Assembly (NCBI GenBank): GCA_029379385.1 | Contig: CM055607.1 | Location: 36,019,235-36,083,234 of the forward strand | Length of the DNA: 64,000 nt | Reading direction: 5' to 3' | Origin: Quillaja saponaria | Lineage: Eukaryota; Streptophyta; Magnoliopsida; Fabales; Quillajaceae | Shown: piece after piece, positions 1 to 12,728 of the stretch | Layout: every line of letters begins with the position of its first letter | Position numbering within the stretch: the stretch's first letter is position 1 | Program-made: the position numbers and the translations under genes | Notes under the pieces: model-generated | Database searches by the model: none | Seen by the model: the letters and a program-made list of their open reading frames with translations, nothing else | What the model was told of the DNA's origin: nothing

Positions 1-509
1 ATACATATTTATATAATTTCAAATCGCTTTACACTTGACTTATTTCTATTTCATTGTACATGTTTATAGATTTTGAACTGGAATTATCATATTCTCAAAC
101 GATTCTCTTACTATACATATTTTAAAATTTTAAGTATATCACGTCAATCGTAGAATTTATGTTTCACCTTATATGGTTGTAAAATTTCAATTAAAATCGG
201 CTTACACTCATATGATTTACACCTCTCTATAGAATAGTGAAAGTGCGATAGGAATTTGGAAGTTTTTGCTACCATTAATCTATTAAAGTGGTTTTGAAAT
301 ATAATATTTTTATAATAATAGACAGGTAAATTAAAACTCAAATATTAAATAACTTTTTAAATATACATTACTATAATACAGCATTTTTTTTTTTTTTTGC
401 TAAACATATCAAACAGCATCCTTAACAACGTAGACATTTTTACTCCAATTATTTATAAACAAGGGCAATACTTTTTGTCTTTCTCAGTACCTTTGGAATT
501 TCTAATGCC
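1..509. other. AT-rich 3' flank of OASTL copy A, no gene seen
   Basis: No convincing coding exon is visible here. The part nearest 509 should include the 3' UTR of copy A, which is transcribed leftward. A poly-T run lies near 387-399. The only open frame (65 aa on the minus strand, 144-341) has low-complexity composition and no recognisable motif. Confidence 0.6.
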
Positions 510-3500
510 TCAGTCATATGTCATTTGTTCTGCCTCATGCCTAATGGATTCAAACAGTGCTGAAGATAAGTAGCGCTCTCCAAAACTGGGGAATATCACC
601 TGCAAGGCAACCAAATCTAAATGTAAAGGGCTCAAAATAGACATTGTCTTAGCAGCTTCCAACATACTCAGCCTGGATTCTTTGGGTTTAAGCTATATTT
701 TAAAGGGAATGCATGCATTTAACGTATAGCTGAACTTACCTTTCCATTTCACTAGAGAACCTCCAATGTACTTAAAATCTATATATAATTATGTGACAAA
801 GACCACCAAAGAAGAAACAGAATGATATTATGCAGAATCCAGTAATCCAGTTTGATAGAACATTTGGTCAAGTTCAGCTCGATTAGAACAATATGCCATT
901 TCATTGAAAATCCAAGGAGATTCAAATCCGCATTTGAAGGACCATCTCGTATGCCCAACGGGATGATGCAGACAAGACTGATAAATCAAGCATGACCGTC
1001 ACCAGATCATTTCGTTACTTCCAGTTTAATACTTGAGTTATCAAGTGTCTGATGGCAAGTCCAGAGAGGTAATATAGGTATAAAATATATAAATGAGTAT
1101 TTATTCTTCCCAAACCTGATTAAGGATAAAAATTCTAAGTGGATGCATGATATTATTGAAGGATATACAGCATGTGCAGATTATAAAAAATCGAGTACCA
1201 ATAGTTTTTGAACTCAAAAGGAAATTTGAGAAACTAAAATTTTTCTGTCGCTTCCTGATAAAGATTGCAAAGTGAAAGAAATATGAAAATCACAATCTTC
1301 ACTTTTAGGACATTTATATGAAAACCACAATAATCTGCTAATTCATGTCCTATCAATTCTAGAAAACAGAAGACTTACAACAATTAGTCTTCCTGCATTT
1401 TCAGGCCTCTTGGCCAATTTAATTGCAGCAGCAGCTGCAGCGCCTGATGAAATCCCCACCTGCAAAAGAATATTAATACACTCAGCATGAAAAAATAAAA
1501 AATAAAAATTTTTGGGCATACATCCAATTCATATCTTGATGGAAGAAAGGAACCACAAAATAATCACTAACATACCAGCAAGGCTTCCTTCAAGGCAAGC
1601 AGCTTAGCAGTTTCTATAGCTTCCTCACCTGATACCTGAATTTCAAAAGATATAGTTAAAATAAAATTACCCATATTAGTAACTAGAAGAGAATATACTG
1701 CATATATCCCCATGGAATCTTCATATATTGCAAGAACCAGAACTTGTGTGCCAGATTGTTGTAGGGAGGTAGTAGATTCAATATCTGAAGGATACGCAGC
1801 AACTGTTTATATACATGTTACTGCAACTATCATAAATCAAATTCCAATGATCCAACGAAGTTCAACACAATTGAAAACACAAAACTGATGTACTCAAAAA
1901 TCTGATTACCAAAACTTGTCAAAGGGGCAAGCATGAAGGCTTATGTGCTTCCACCTCAGTGGTTAGATATAAGGAAGCTGAAATTTGCTTTCAAGTTTCA
2001 ACAGAGAAATACCAGCAGAGGGTCCATCAAATTGAAAGCTTAAACATTTTTCTTTTATAGTTATGATAAAGAAAAACAAAATGACAACAACCGGCACCGT
2101 CTTCATACTATGATTTGCACAACTATTCTTACTTTCCCTCCTCCATGAAGAGAGTTAACCATTTTTTGTCAACATTGGAAGATTACTGCATATACTCAAA
2201 CTAGTCAATACTACTTGTTCAGTAAACTTTTAGAATGCGATGATGAATCGTGACGCCATGAATACAAGCAGATAATTCTGACTATTTTAAAATTGAATTT
2301 CAATATACTCGAAAGGAGCATACCTGAATAACTTCATTGAGCAGACTAACATCCAGTACACTGGGAACCATACCAGCACCAATTCCTTGAGTCAAATGTT
2401 TGCCTTTGACATGTGCAGAGATGAAGTGAACACAGTATGGCATACAGTAGAAGCAATTAGCGGTAAGAAGAATTAGAGGAATCATCACATATACAAATTC
2501 GTTTCTCACCTGGCTTGCCTCCATTGAGTACTGCACTTTCAACCGGTTCTACACCATACACCTAGATATAAACAACAGGAACATGAACTAGGCATAACAA
2601 TTAAGAATGCCTGCGTTATCATTCCTTCTCTTTCATCCAAAAGAAAATGCCCAGAACACAACTTAACCTTGATCTCTGGGTTTCTCTCCTTCAGGAAACT
2701 CCCAGCACCTGTTATTGTACCCCCAGTTCCTATCCCTGCAACAAGGGCATCAACTTTCTCTCCCGAGTCTCTCCAAATCTCAGGGCCAGTGGTTTCATAA
2801 TGTATCTACATCGATGACAACAGAATAAAAAAGTAAATTTTGTGTACCACTTACCTACATTAAAATCTGTCAATGTGGAGAATACCTTTGGATTGGCAGG
2901 ATTTTCAAACTGCTGAAGCATATAACTATTAGGCGTCTTACTTAGTAGCTCCTCGGTCTTCTGAATAATACCATCATAGCCTATGGAAGGGTTTGTCAGG
3001 TATACTTCAGCTCCAAAAGCTCGGAGTACAATTCTTCTCTCAAGACTATATGAAGCTGGCATAACCACACAAAGTTTACAGCCCTTAAGTGCTGCAACAA
3101 ACGCCAATCCAATGCCGGTGTTACCACTGGAAGGCTCAATGAGGACAGTCTTGCCATCATTATTCAAACATAACCATGATAACAGAAACCTTTCAGTTCA
3201 AACATCCAACAATCTGGACTACATACGTAGCATGCTCTATAGAGACATTGTGTTTGACGGGATAAAATCCAAAACAAGGCATTCAAAGAAGTGTAAAAAT
3301 AAATTCCTAATGTGTAATAAATCAAGTTTCAACATACAAAGATAGCAGTAATATTAGCATGTTAGGATTAGAAATGTGTATTAGATATTTAGATGACTGA
3401 TGTAAGATTTATGCTCAGTAAAAGCTATACAGCCATAACTGTAAGTCATGTGGTGACTGGTGAGGTGGGATTTTACTAATATCACTAGCTAAAAGGAAAA

Positions 3501-3986
3501 ATATGATGATTGATAAGGAGAGCATTATAACTGACCTTTCCTGGTGTAATCAGGCCCTTATCCTCAGCGTCTTTGATCATGCTAAGTCCTATCCTGAACA
3601 TCGAAAAGGAAAATAGTATTATAAATTCAAAAATATACTTTCAAACAATCATAGTTCCTCACTACTCTAGAATACGTGAACAATAAGTTCCATTTTTAGG
3701 AAAAGGAAAAGAATGACATGCCTGTCTTTAACACTGCTGCAGGGTTCCATGTTCTCTAGCTTGGCAGCAATACGGGCTACACAACCATCCACAATGTTGT
3801 TCAGATATACCATCGGAGTATTCCCTATTAACTGCACAAACAAAAAGGGAGAAAGGGAACAAGAATAAAGCATGCATTAACAATACTAATTATACGGTTG
3901 AGGCAACACGTGAGAATAAGTAATCACGATGAAGATGATATATTTACTTCTGTAACATCTTTCTTGATTGCGCACTTTGGCTCCAT
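510..3986 (-). CDS. OASTL (cysteine synthase) copy A, CYSD/DES1-type
   Basis: PLP-dependent beta-substituted alanine synthase, expected to make cysteine from O-acetylserine and sulfide, or a related reaction, in the cytosol (no transit peptide). Coding exons: 3948-3986, 3722-3831, 3536-3593, 2886-3149, 2668-2805, 2510-2561, 2324-2403, 1576-1635, 1379-1459, 510-599. They sum to 972 nt, 323 aa, the usual length (Arabidopsis OASA1 has 322), with no stop or frameshift. The start [13 protein letters not shown] is conserved in all three CYSD-type copies. Visible motifs: PLP lysine in SSVKDR (about residue 48), the substrate loop as PSSGNTG (usually PTSGNTG), [10 protein letters not shown], the phosphate loop [12 protein letters not shown], and [10 protein letters not shown] near the C-terminus. 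[12 protein letters not shown] resembles Arabidopsis CYSD1 (PGTHLIQ), not OASA1 (PGPHKIQ). Intron 2 begins with GC. A non-coding first exon probably ends near 5027. Desulfhydrase activity (DES1) cannot be excluded, but the DES1 TGGNTG change is absent. Confidence 0.9.
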
Positions 3987-6315
3987 GTCAACTCTTCAAG
4001 AAACCTACAAGCTGAAGGAAGTGAAGGACTAAGAATATTGAATTGATGTTTATTTATATTGTAAGGGGTCAAAAGGTATTTAGACCATTTTTGAGAATGA
4101 ATTCTCAGGCTTCCATTTCCATTGGAAGGAAGTATATAAATATTCACAGGAAAATAGAAGTTTAATGACTTTATTTCTGTTGGGCATTCACACAATAGCT
4201 AAATTTTGCACATCCACAACAAATCAACAGAAACCACCAAAACCTTGAAGCACTTGAATGGTTCGGATTGCTCATGAAAACCACCAAAAACTTCAATCTG
4301 TAGATGCTCCAATTCAGTGATCAAAGCACTTCATTCCTTTGTTTGTTTACAAGGAGTTGAGAAAGGAAAGGTGTCGGAGATAAAGGGATAGAATTGAAAT
4401 GGCTAGAGTGTTTGGTTTTCCAAGACAATTGGAAGAAATGGAGCTAAAATCATAGTAGGTTCCATTAAAAATTGGTCTTTCTCTCTCTTTTAAATCCTAA
4501 GTGGTAGAGTAGGGTAGCAATATTCTGGTGCCAAGGGAAGTTCCTTTCCCTCCCTCCAACCAAACTACCAGACTAGGAAATCAAATCACTCCTCCTTCCT
4601 CTTCCCTTCTCTGCCACCCAAATCCCTCAGGTAAACCTAACGATAGTAAAGGGTCTAATATACATAGCACCCACTATCTATTGAAGAAAAAAGTAAAAAA
4701 CTAAAAAGATAGAAAGAAAGGAAACCGAGCACCCAGTACTGGAAACAGCTGAACAACACATATTTTGCAAACAACTCAAGACATGTTAAAAATCCCAAAT
4801 TTCTCAAATTTGAATACCAACTAGATCAAACAGGACACAAAACAGAGTGATACTGCAAAAAAACACATACCCAATATACTTGTGACAGTGCAAACATATC
4901 ACTACTCTTCACCCCTATTAAGAATTTAGAACAAGAAGGAAAAGCACCTGACTTCATAAGCCAAAAAAGTTTCCAAACTGAGGAAAGTAATTAAGCTTTT
5001 AGAAAAATAATTATGAAGTATTGTACCAGCAGTGAAAAGATGGTGATTGGTGTCTGGTGAGCATCCAGAACCAGAAATACTTTTATCTTTCTTATCTCTT
5101 CTTCATGTGTTGCTGTACAAGGTTTCGACCTTGGAGGGTCTGTCTTTTTCTGCCCGGGTAGTGCGTTGAGTGATGAAACTAAAATTTAGTAAGTATTTAT
5201 CAATACTTAAGTAGTTTATTTATTTATCTTATCTTATATCTTATAATTCTAAAAGTATAAAATAGTATCCAACTAAAAAAATATACAATAATATATATTT
5301 TTTTTCACTCATCTCTCAAAACATTATATCTTTCCCCAAATTCCAAAATATGATAAAAGAAATGAAAATAAGAGTCAAGATTTTAATTTTATGTCTTTTT
5401 ATTTTCAAATAAATAAAAATACGAGGATAAATATTTATGATAAGTGAACTTAATACATGCACAATTCTCTTTCTCAAGTTCTCAATTTTCTCCCCATTTG
5501 CTTTCACCTGTGAGAGAGAGCTAGTGTGTTATTAATTTTTTGAAATTTTATTATTTTTATTTTTACTATACTAAAGTTAGAATATTTTATGATGTCCTCT
5601 GTCTTTTAATTGTTAATTTAGACTCAAAATTCTATTTGATATTAATTTTTTGGGCTTTTATTATAATGGGTTTGTACAATAAGTTATGCCACAAAATGTA
5701 TTTTATGATAATGACCCGAATCATATTGGGCCTCACAAGATAACAACCTACTAAAAGCTCTACATTATATTTTGGGTCCAATAAAGCCCTTGTTCTAGTG
5801 CAAGGTATGGGCTACACTAACTCAAGAGAGCCCAGTAGCAAGCTAGTACATCAGGCCCTACTCTTTTAGTAAGCTTTTGGAAAGACCCAAGATTATAAAT
5901 AAATAAATAAATAAAACAATAATATTGTTACATTCAGGCACTTTTCTCACACCATAATTAATACACACATAAAAACTCAATGATAAATTTTTTATCATTG
6001 ATTAATAAAAGTGATAGTTCAGATATAAATTTATCACTAAATTCTAAAGAAAGTGTTGTGCATATTACTCAAGAAATACTTTCGAAATGAACAAAAAGTT
6101 GAGAAATTATGCTCAATTTCCTTTTCCTTTCATTTCTTCTTCGCAAAGAAAACATACAACCACCTTCAATTATGCAAGGCGCAAACATTACAAACATGGA
6201 TGATAAGCACATTCATGGCAACCTTAGATTATGCATACATAATTTGCATTTTATTGTATTTTGGTCAACAGACAGTACAAGCCATCTATTGCCTACTCTG
6301 TTGGTTTCCTATGCC
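3987..6315. other. Promoter, 5' UTR exon and intron of copy A; spacer to copy B
   Basis: Roughly 3987-5160 is the duplicated leader of copy A: a plausible acceptor just upstream of the ATG, an intron of about 1 kb, and a non-coding exon whose donor falls at 5021-5026. The same arrangement recurs upstream of copy B at high similarity. The block from about 5740 to 5880 (rich in GGGCCC/AAGCCC) is also repeated near 12040-12180. The remainder to 6315 is AT-rich, with no gene seen. Confidence 0.6.
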
Positions 6316-9300
6316 TCAGTCAAATGTCAGTTGTTCTACCTCATGCCTGATGGATTCAAACAACGGTGTCGATAGGTAGCGCTCTCCAAAACTAGGGAAA
6401 ATCACCTGCATGCACAGCAACCAAAAATGGATGACAAGAGTTCATTATACACATTTGCTTACAGCTACAAGCATTGCCTCATTTGACACTACAATGTCTG
6501 AAATTAAGGAAGACAAACAAGTGCACCACATCTATGTTTACCCAAAACCCAATTTGTACTTGGCTTAAGGATTGTTAGGTGAAAGAAATATGAAAAAAAA
6601 AAACCACAAACTTCAGTTTTTTGTCATGTTATTTAATTGGTAGACCACAATAATATTGTGTTTTACTAAAGGTCAATTTGTAGATTCCCATTAAAAAATG
6701 ATCAATTGTAGAAGGCTGGGCTTACAACAATAAGTTTTCCTGCATTTTCTGGCCTCTTAGCCAACTTTATTGCAGCTGCTGCTGCAGCTCCTGATGAAAT
6801 TCCCACCTGCAAAACAATATCCTTACAATCAGTATGAAAAAAAAAAAATTTCTCTTCAGCACAAAGAAAGGACATCATAAGCTCACTACCATACCAGCAA
6901 TCCTTCCTTCAAGGCAAGCATCTTAGCAGTTTCTATAGCTTCCTCACTTGATATCTGAAATTTATAGAATCTCAATAGTTGAAATAGGAGAAATTATGTG
7001 AAAGACTACTGTGGAACATTCAGATATCTCAAGGATCTAAATTGTTTGTGTATCCGTGTTATTGATTATCATAAAACAAATAGCACAGACATAATGAAGT
7101 CCAAGACTTGAACACACAAACTCCATAGACATGGATCTGATTGCCTAGACTTGTCATATGCACAAGCATGTAGCTCAACGGAACCAACCACCTCAGTTGT
7201 GAGATATAGAAAGCTGAAAGAATGAAGTGGTCGCATTTGATAAAGAAACACCACAGGAAGAGTCCATGAATTTGAAGGCTAAATTTTTTTTGTTTTCTAG
7301 TTATGGTCAGGGGAAACAAAACAAATAAAATAAACACAGCTTTCCAAATATTGTCCCATCTATTGGCTTAACGTATTGATCCATTTAACTCTTATATCTG
7401 CCTAAATTCAGAATTAAAAACCCCCTCCCCCTTTTTTTTTTTTTTTTTTTTAGTTTATCAGGGAAAGAAAAACTTTTCATCTAAAAAGAAATAAAATCAA
7501 TCAAGATCCATTCACATCAAGATATGATTAACAAAGAAAAACTGAGCAGATAATTCCTCATTAAAGCAAAGTTAATTTAAATGTCAACTTATTGGTACAG
7601 TGAGTTACCTGAATAATTTCATCAAGTAGATCTACATCCAGAACATTTGGAATTATACCAGCACCGATACCTTGGATAAGATGTGTGCCTTTGACATGTG
7701 TAAAGATGTAACATATCCAGTTATTAAACATCTATTTTAATATGTAAGTGCCAACCATGAGTCCACATAATTTGGAAAAAGGTCTTACAAAGATGGAATA
7801 GCAAATCCTTAATGAACAAAGAGAGAGGGAGCAAGAGAGAGAAATACTAACGCAATAAAAATTACCAAAGGTTTAAGAATTCAATCCACTCCAACTTCTA
7901 GCCGACAGATGTGGACTTGACAAAAGAATTCTATTGATAAGAAATGAACATTCTAGTTCTCATAAAAGGATAAATCCAGAATTAAGTTAAATCGTACTTA
8001 AATGGAAAGACTTCCAAATGTCTATTTTCTAGTCATTAGCTTCAGGTATTGTTATGAAACCACTATTTAATTGACAGTCATTCACAGGCCCCAAAAATGG
8101 AGCGGTGATTAGAAAGAAGAAGGTTACTAAAACAAAGAAGAACAAGAACATATACTCCATCATTGGGATATTTTGATGGAACATTGGCTAAACATTGATG
8201 ATTTTACTACGACCAGTGAAATTTTGACTGCACCCATGGATAAAAATATGGTAAATACCACAAGCACAATATAACAGAGAGTAGAAGGAAAAGCAGTAAG
8301 AAGAATTAGCAGAATCACCACATATACAAAGTAGTATCTAACCTGGCTGTCCTCCACTCAGGACTGCACTTTCAACTGGTTCTACACCATACACCTATAT
8401 GTAAGCAAGAGAAAACATAAATTTGGCATAAATATTAAGAACACCTGCTCCCTCACTTCCTCTCTCATCTTACACAAATATGAATGGAAGTTGACCTTTA
8501 TATCTGGGTTTTTCTCCTTTAGGAATCTCCCAACACCTGTTACTGTACCCCCCGTTCCCACCCCTGCAACCAGTGCATCAACTTTCTCTCCCGAGTCTCT
8601 CCAAATTTCAGGGCCAGTGGTTTCATAATGAATCTACATGAATGAGACTAGAATGAATCATAAATCCTTCCAATCACTTCACCATATTAAAATATGTCAA
8701 TGTGGAAGTACCTTAGGATTGGCTAGATTATCAAATTGGCGAAGCATATGGCTATCAGGTGTCTTATTTAGTAGTTCCTCAGCCTTCTGGAAAACCCCAT
8801 TGAAGCCTTTGGCAGGGTCTGTCAGGTAGACTTCAGCTCCAAAAGCTCGGAGTACAATTCTTCTCTCAATACTCATTGAAGCTCGCATAACCAGAGAAAC
8901 TTTATAGCCCTTGAGTGCTGCAATAAACGCCAATCCAATGCCGGTGTTACCACTGGTAGGCTCAACGAGAACGGTCTTTCGCCACCATCATTCAAAGATA
9001 ACCATGATCATAGAAACTTTTTAGTTCAAACTTCAACAATGTGGACAACATATGTGGCATTGCCTAAAAAAAGGTACATACGGCATGCTTCATGGAAAAA
9101 CCTTGAGTTTGATGGGAAAAATCCAAAACAAGACCTTAAGAAAAGTCTGCAATAATATTGAATCACGCTTCAACTTATTAGACACTGATATGGTGGCAAG
9201 TCTCAATTAAAGTATATTAGATGATTAATGGAAGGTTTGTGTTTAGTAAAAGCTATGCATTTTTACAGGCATAATTCTAAGGTATGTAATTAGGTGGATT

Positions 9301-9796
9301 TTAACTTGTACTACTATCACCAACTAAAGCTATGATACATTGAAGAAAATGACATTATCAAAGCTAACCTTTCCGGGTGTAATCAGTCCCTTATCCTCCG
9401 CATCTTTGATCATGCTGAACGCTATCCTGAATGAAAAATATTTTATAGAATCTAAAATGAAAATTCAAACAATCATGATTCCTCACAGCTCTAATGTAAA
9501 ATTATTTTTCAATTAAAAATAGTAAAAAAGAAAACAGCATGCCTGTCTTTGACACTGGAGCAGGGTTCCATGTTCTCTAGTTTGGCAGCAATACGGGCTA
9601 CACAACCGTCTACAATGTTGTTCAGATATACCATCGGAGTATTCCCTATTAACTGCACAAACAAAAAGGGAGAAAGGAAACAAGAATAACAATACTAATT
9701 ATATGGCTGAGGCAACATGTGAAGCATAAGTAGTCGTGATGAAGATGAAATATTTACTTCAGTAGCATCTTTCTTGATTGCGCACTTTGGCTCCAT
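6316..9796 (-). CDS. OASTL (cysteine synthase) copy B, CYSD/DES1-type
   Basis: Tandem paralog of copy A. Coding exons: 9758-9796, 9543-9652, 9369-9426, 8712-8975, 8496-8633, 8343-8394, 7609-7688, 6895-6954, 6726-6806, 6316-6405. They give 972 nt, 323 aa, and are uninterrupted. The PLP lysine (SSVKDR), PTSGNTG substrate loop and phosphate loop ([12 protein letters not shown]) are present, and [12 protein letters not shown] matches the CYSD class. Odd substitutions at normally conserved sites: VMRASMS instead of VMPASMS (Pro to Arg, OASA1 position 98), [10 protein letters not shown] instead of [10 protein letters not shown], and GGQPG instead of GGKPG (OASA1 Lys217, which I recall as part of the serine acetyltransferase-binding loop). 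The enzyme may therefore be altered or drifting although its frame is open. Intron 2 starts with GC, as in A and C. A non-coding first exon probably ends near 10823. Confidence 0.88.
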
Positions 9797-11081
9797 GTCA
9801 ACTTTTCAGAAAACCTACAAGCTGAAGGAAGTAAAGAACTAAGAATATTGAATTGAAGTTTATTTATATTATAAGGGGTCAAAAGGTATTTAGACCATTT
9901 TTGAGAATGAATTTTCAGGCTTCAGTTTCCATTGGAAGGAAGTATATAAATATTCACATGAAAATAGTAGTTTAATGACTTAATTTCTGTTGGGCATTCA
10001 CACAATACCCAAATTTTGCACATCCACAACAAATCAACAGAAATCACCAAAACCTTGAAACATTTGAATGGTTCGGATTGCTCAGAAAAACCACCAAAAA
10101 CTTCAATCTGTAATTCAATGATCAAAGCACTTCAATCCTTTGTTTGTTTACAAGGAGTTAAGAAAGGAATGGTGTCGGAGATAAAGGGACAGAATTGAAA
10201 GGGCTGGAGTGTTTGGTTTTCCAAGAGAACTGGAGCTAAAATCATAGTAGGTCCCATTAAAAATTGGTTTTTCTCTCTCTTTTTCCTCCAAAGTGGTAGA
10301 GTAGGGTAGCAATATCCTGGTGCCAAGGGAATCTCCTTTCCCTCCCTCTAACCAAACTACCAAACAAGGAAATCAAATTACTCATCCTTCCTCTTCCCTT
10401 CTCTACCACCCAAATCCCTCAGGCCACAAAACAAACAAAGCCTACGGGACAGAGGAAACCTAAGGATTGTCAAGGGTCTAATATATATTAGCACTCACTA
10501 TCTATTGAAGAAAAAAACTAAAAGATAGAAAGAAAGAAAACCGGGCACCCAGTACTGGAAACAGCCGAACAACACATATTTTGCAAACACCTCGAGACAT
10601 GCTAAAAAGCCCAAATTTCTCAAATTTGAATAACAACTAAATCAAACAGAACACATAACTAAGCAATACTTCGAAAAAATACATACCCAGTATACTTGTG
10701 ACTGCAAAGATATCACTACCCTTCACCCCTATTAAGAATTTAGAACAAGAAGGAAAAGTACCTGAGTTCATAAGCCAAAAAATAAATTAAATTTTTAGAA
10801 AAAGAATAATGAAATATTGTACCTGCTGTGAAAAGATGGTGAGTACCCGCAACCAGAAAAAGTTTAATATTGCAACTTGCTTCACTTTTTTTCATGGCTT
10901 CATATGTTGCTGTACAAGGTTTGGATTTTGGAGGGTTTGTCTTTTTGTGCGCGGGTAGTAAATACTAACTAGTACGTCGAGTGATAAAATATATATTTAA
11001 TAAATAATTATTAATACTTAAAGTAGTTTTTTTATTTATTTATCTTATAATTATAAAAGTATACAATAATATCATACCAAA

Positions 11082-11102
11082 ATATATATATATATATATA
11101 TA
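11082..11102. repeat. AT dinucleotide microsatellite
   Basis: An uninterrupted run of about ten AT units lies in the spacer upstream of copy B. Confidence 0.8.
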
Positions 11103-12264
11103 ATTTTTTTTTGCGCTCATCTCTCAAACAATAAAAACAATAAAAGTATTATATCTTTCCCCAAATTCCAAACTATGATAAAAGAAAACAAAAAGAAATG
11201 AAAATAAGAATCAATATTTAATTATGTTCCTTTTTATTTTAAAATAAAAAAAAAGGAGAAGAAAAAAATTATGATATATGAATTTACAAAATCATTTACA
11301 ATGAGTTTGAACCTAAAAAGTGTACAATTTATTTTATTTGTAATGAATGTTACATTTTATTTATATGTGGAATAGATAAAATGATGTAACTCATTTAAAA
11401 TTTATATTTTACTTAATTTTGAATTCCACAACAAATATATTATATTTTATTTTCTAAAATTTATTTGAAATAAATTATCATTTTATCTAACTTAAGTGAT
11501 ATACATAAATTTTACTTAAATAAGTCAATAAATAGCCACTACCATTATCATTACAAATGCGCTTATCTAACTAACTTTTAGTTTTTCTCTTGACATGTTT
11601 TTTTCATTTAACAATAATTAATATTTCATATTTATATTTGTAGTTAATTAATACTAGTTTTAGTCAAAACAATTAAGAGTAGTATGAAAAAATAATTTAA
11701 ATTAAAATGAATAATTCATTTGCTTTGAATATAAGAATTTGACTAAATCTCATAAAGTTTATATTTCAAATAAGAAAAATTATTTTTAAAAAACTAAACT
11801 ATAAATTGGAATCAACTATATTTTTTATTTTATTCCAAATATACTATTACACTGATTTAATAAATCCACAATTATCTTTCACAAGTTCTCAACGAACTAA
11901 AATTTTAATTTTCTCTCCATTTGCTTCTCACTTGTTAAAGAGAGCTAATGTGATATTAACTTTTTAAGTTTCTATTATTATGGGTTTGTTCACTCAGGTC
12001 CACAAAATGTATTTTATGTGGATGATCCGAATCAAATGGGGCCTTACTAGAGGATAACCTAGTAAAAGCTCTCCATTTTGTGGGCCCACTAAAGCCCTTG
12101 TTGTGGTGCAAGGCATGGGCTACACTTACACAAGAGAGCCCAGTAGCAAGCTAGTTCATCAGGCCTCCTCTATTAGTAAATTTGGACCCAAGAATAATAA
12201 TAAAAAAACAATAATACTAATGGTGTTATGCTACATCCAAGATATTTTTTCACACAATAATAAA

Positions 12265-12464
12265 TACATAAAAACTCAAAAATAATTTTTTAAATCAATT
12301 AATAAATGCGATAGCTCAGATATAAATTGTTACATAAAAACTCAATAATAATTTTTTAAATTAATTAATAAATGTGATAGTTCAAATATAAATTTATTAT
12401 CAAAAACTTTTGATAATAAGGATAGTGTGTTCATAATACTCTAAAAGATACTTTTGATAGATAA
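12265..12464. repeat. Two adjacent small tandem duplications (periods about 66 and 45 bp)
   Basis: A 66 bp unit beginning TACATAAAAACTC occurs at 12265 and again at 12331 with a few mismatches. It is followed by a 45 bp unit beginning GGATAGTGTGTTC at 12420, partly repeated from 12465. A single related copy of the first unit lies near 5968-6040, upstream of copy A, so the spacer expanded locally after the gene duplication. Confidence 0.75.
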
Positions 12465-12728
12465 GGATAGTGTGTTCATAATACTCTAAAAGAAATACTT
12501 TTGAAAGGCGCAAGCAGTTAAGAAATTATGCTCAATTTCATTTATTTTTCATTTCTTCTTCTCAGAGAAAAGATATAAACAACCTTGAATTATGCAAGGC
12601 ACAAACATTACAAACATGGAAGATAAGCACATTCATGGAAAAGTTAAATTATTAAATACATAATTTGCATTTTATTGTATTTAGGTCCACAGACCCAACT
12701 AGTGCCTACTCTGTTAGTTTCCTATGCC

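Larger units (their letters stand above)
9797..12728. other. Promoter and leader of copy B; AT-rich spacer to copy C
   Basis: The first 1.1 kb repeats the copy A leader (5' UTR intron, with a non-coding exon ending near 10823). Beyond about 10980 the sequence is strongly AT-rich. It includes an AT dinucleotide run (11082-11102), a second copy of the GGGCCC/AAGCCC-containing block near 12040-12180, and two small tandem duplications (12265-12464). No coding exon was seen. Confidence 0.6.

Noticed and set aside
2730..2805. Continuation of the copy A open frame through an intron as a longer exon
   Set aside because: Exon 4 ends at a good GT donor at 2885, and exon 5 starts after an AG at 2805; read-through gives non-homologous residues.
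510..3986. Possible DES1 (cysteine desulfhydrase) identity of copy A
   Set aside because: The SGNTG loop is kept, whereas DES1 has TGGNTG; the CYSD-type assignment is safer, although activity cannot be read from sequence.
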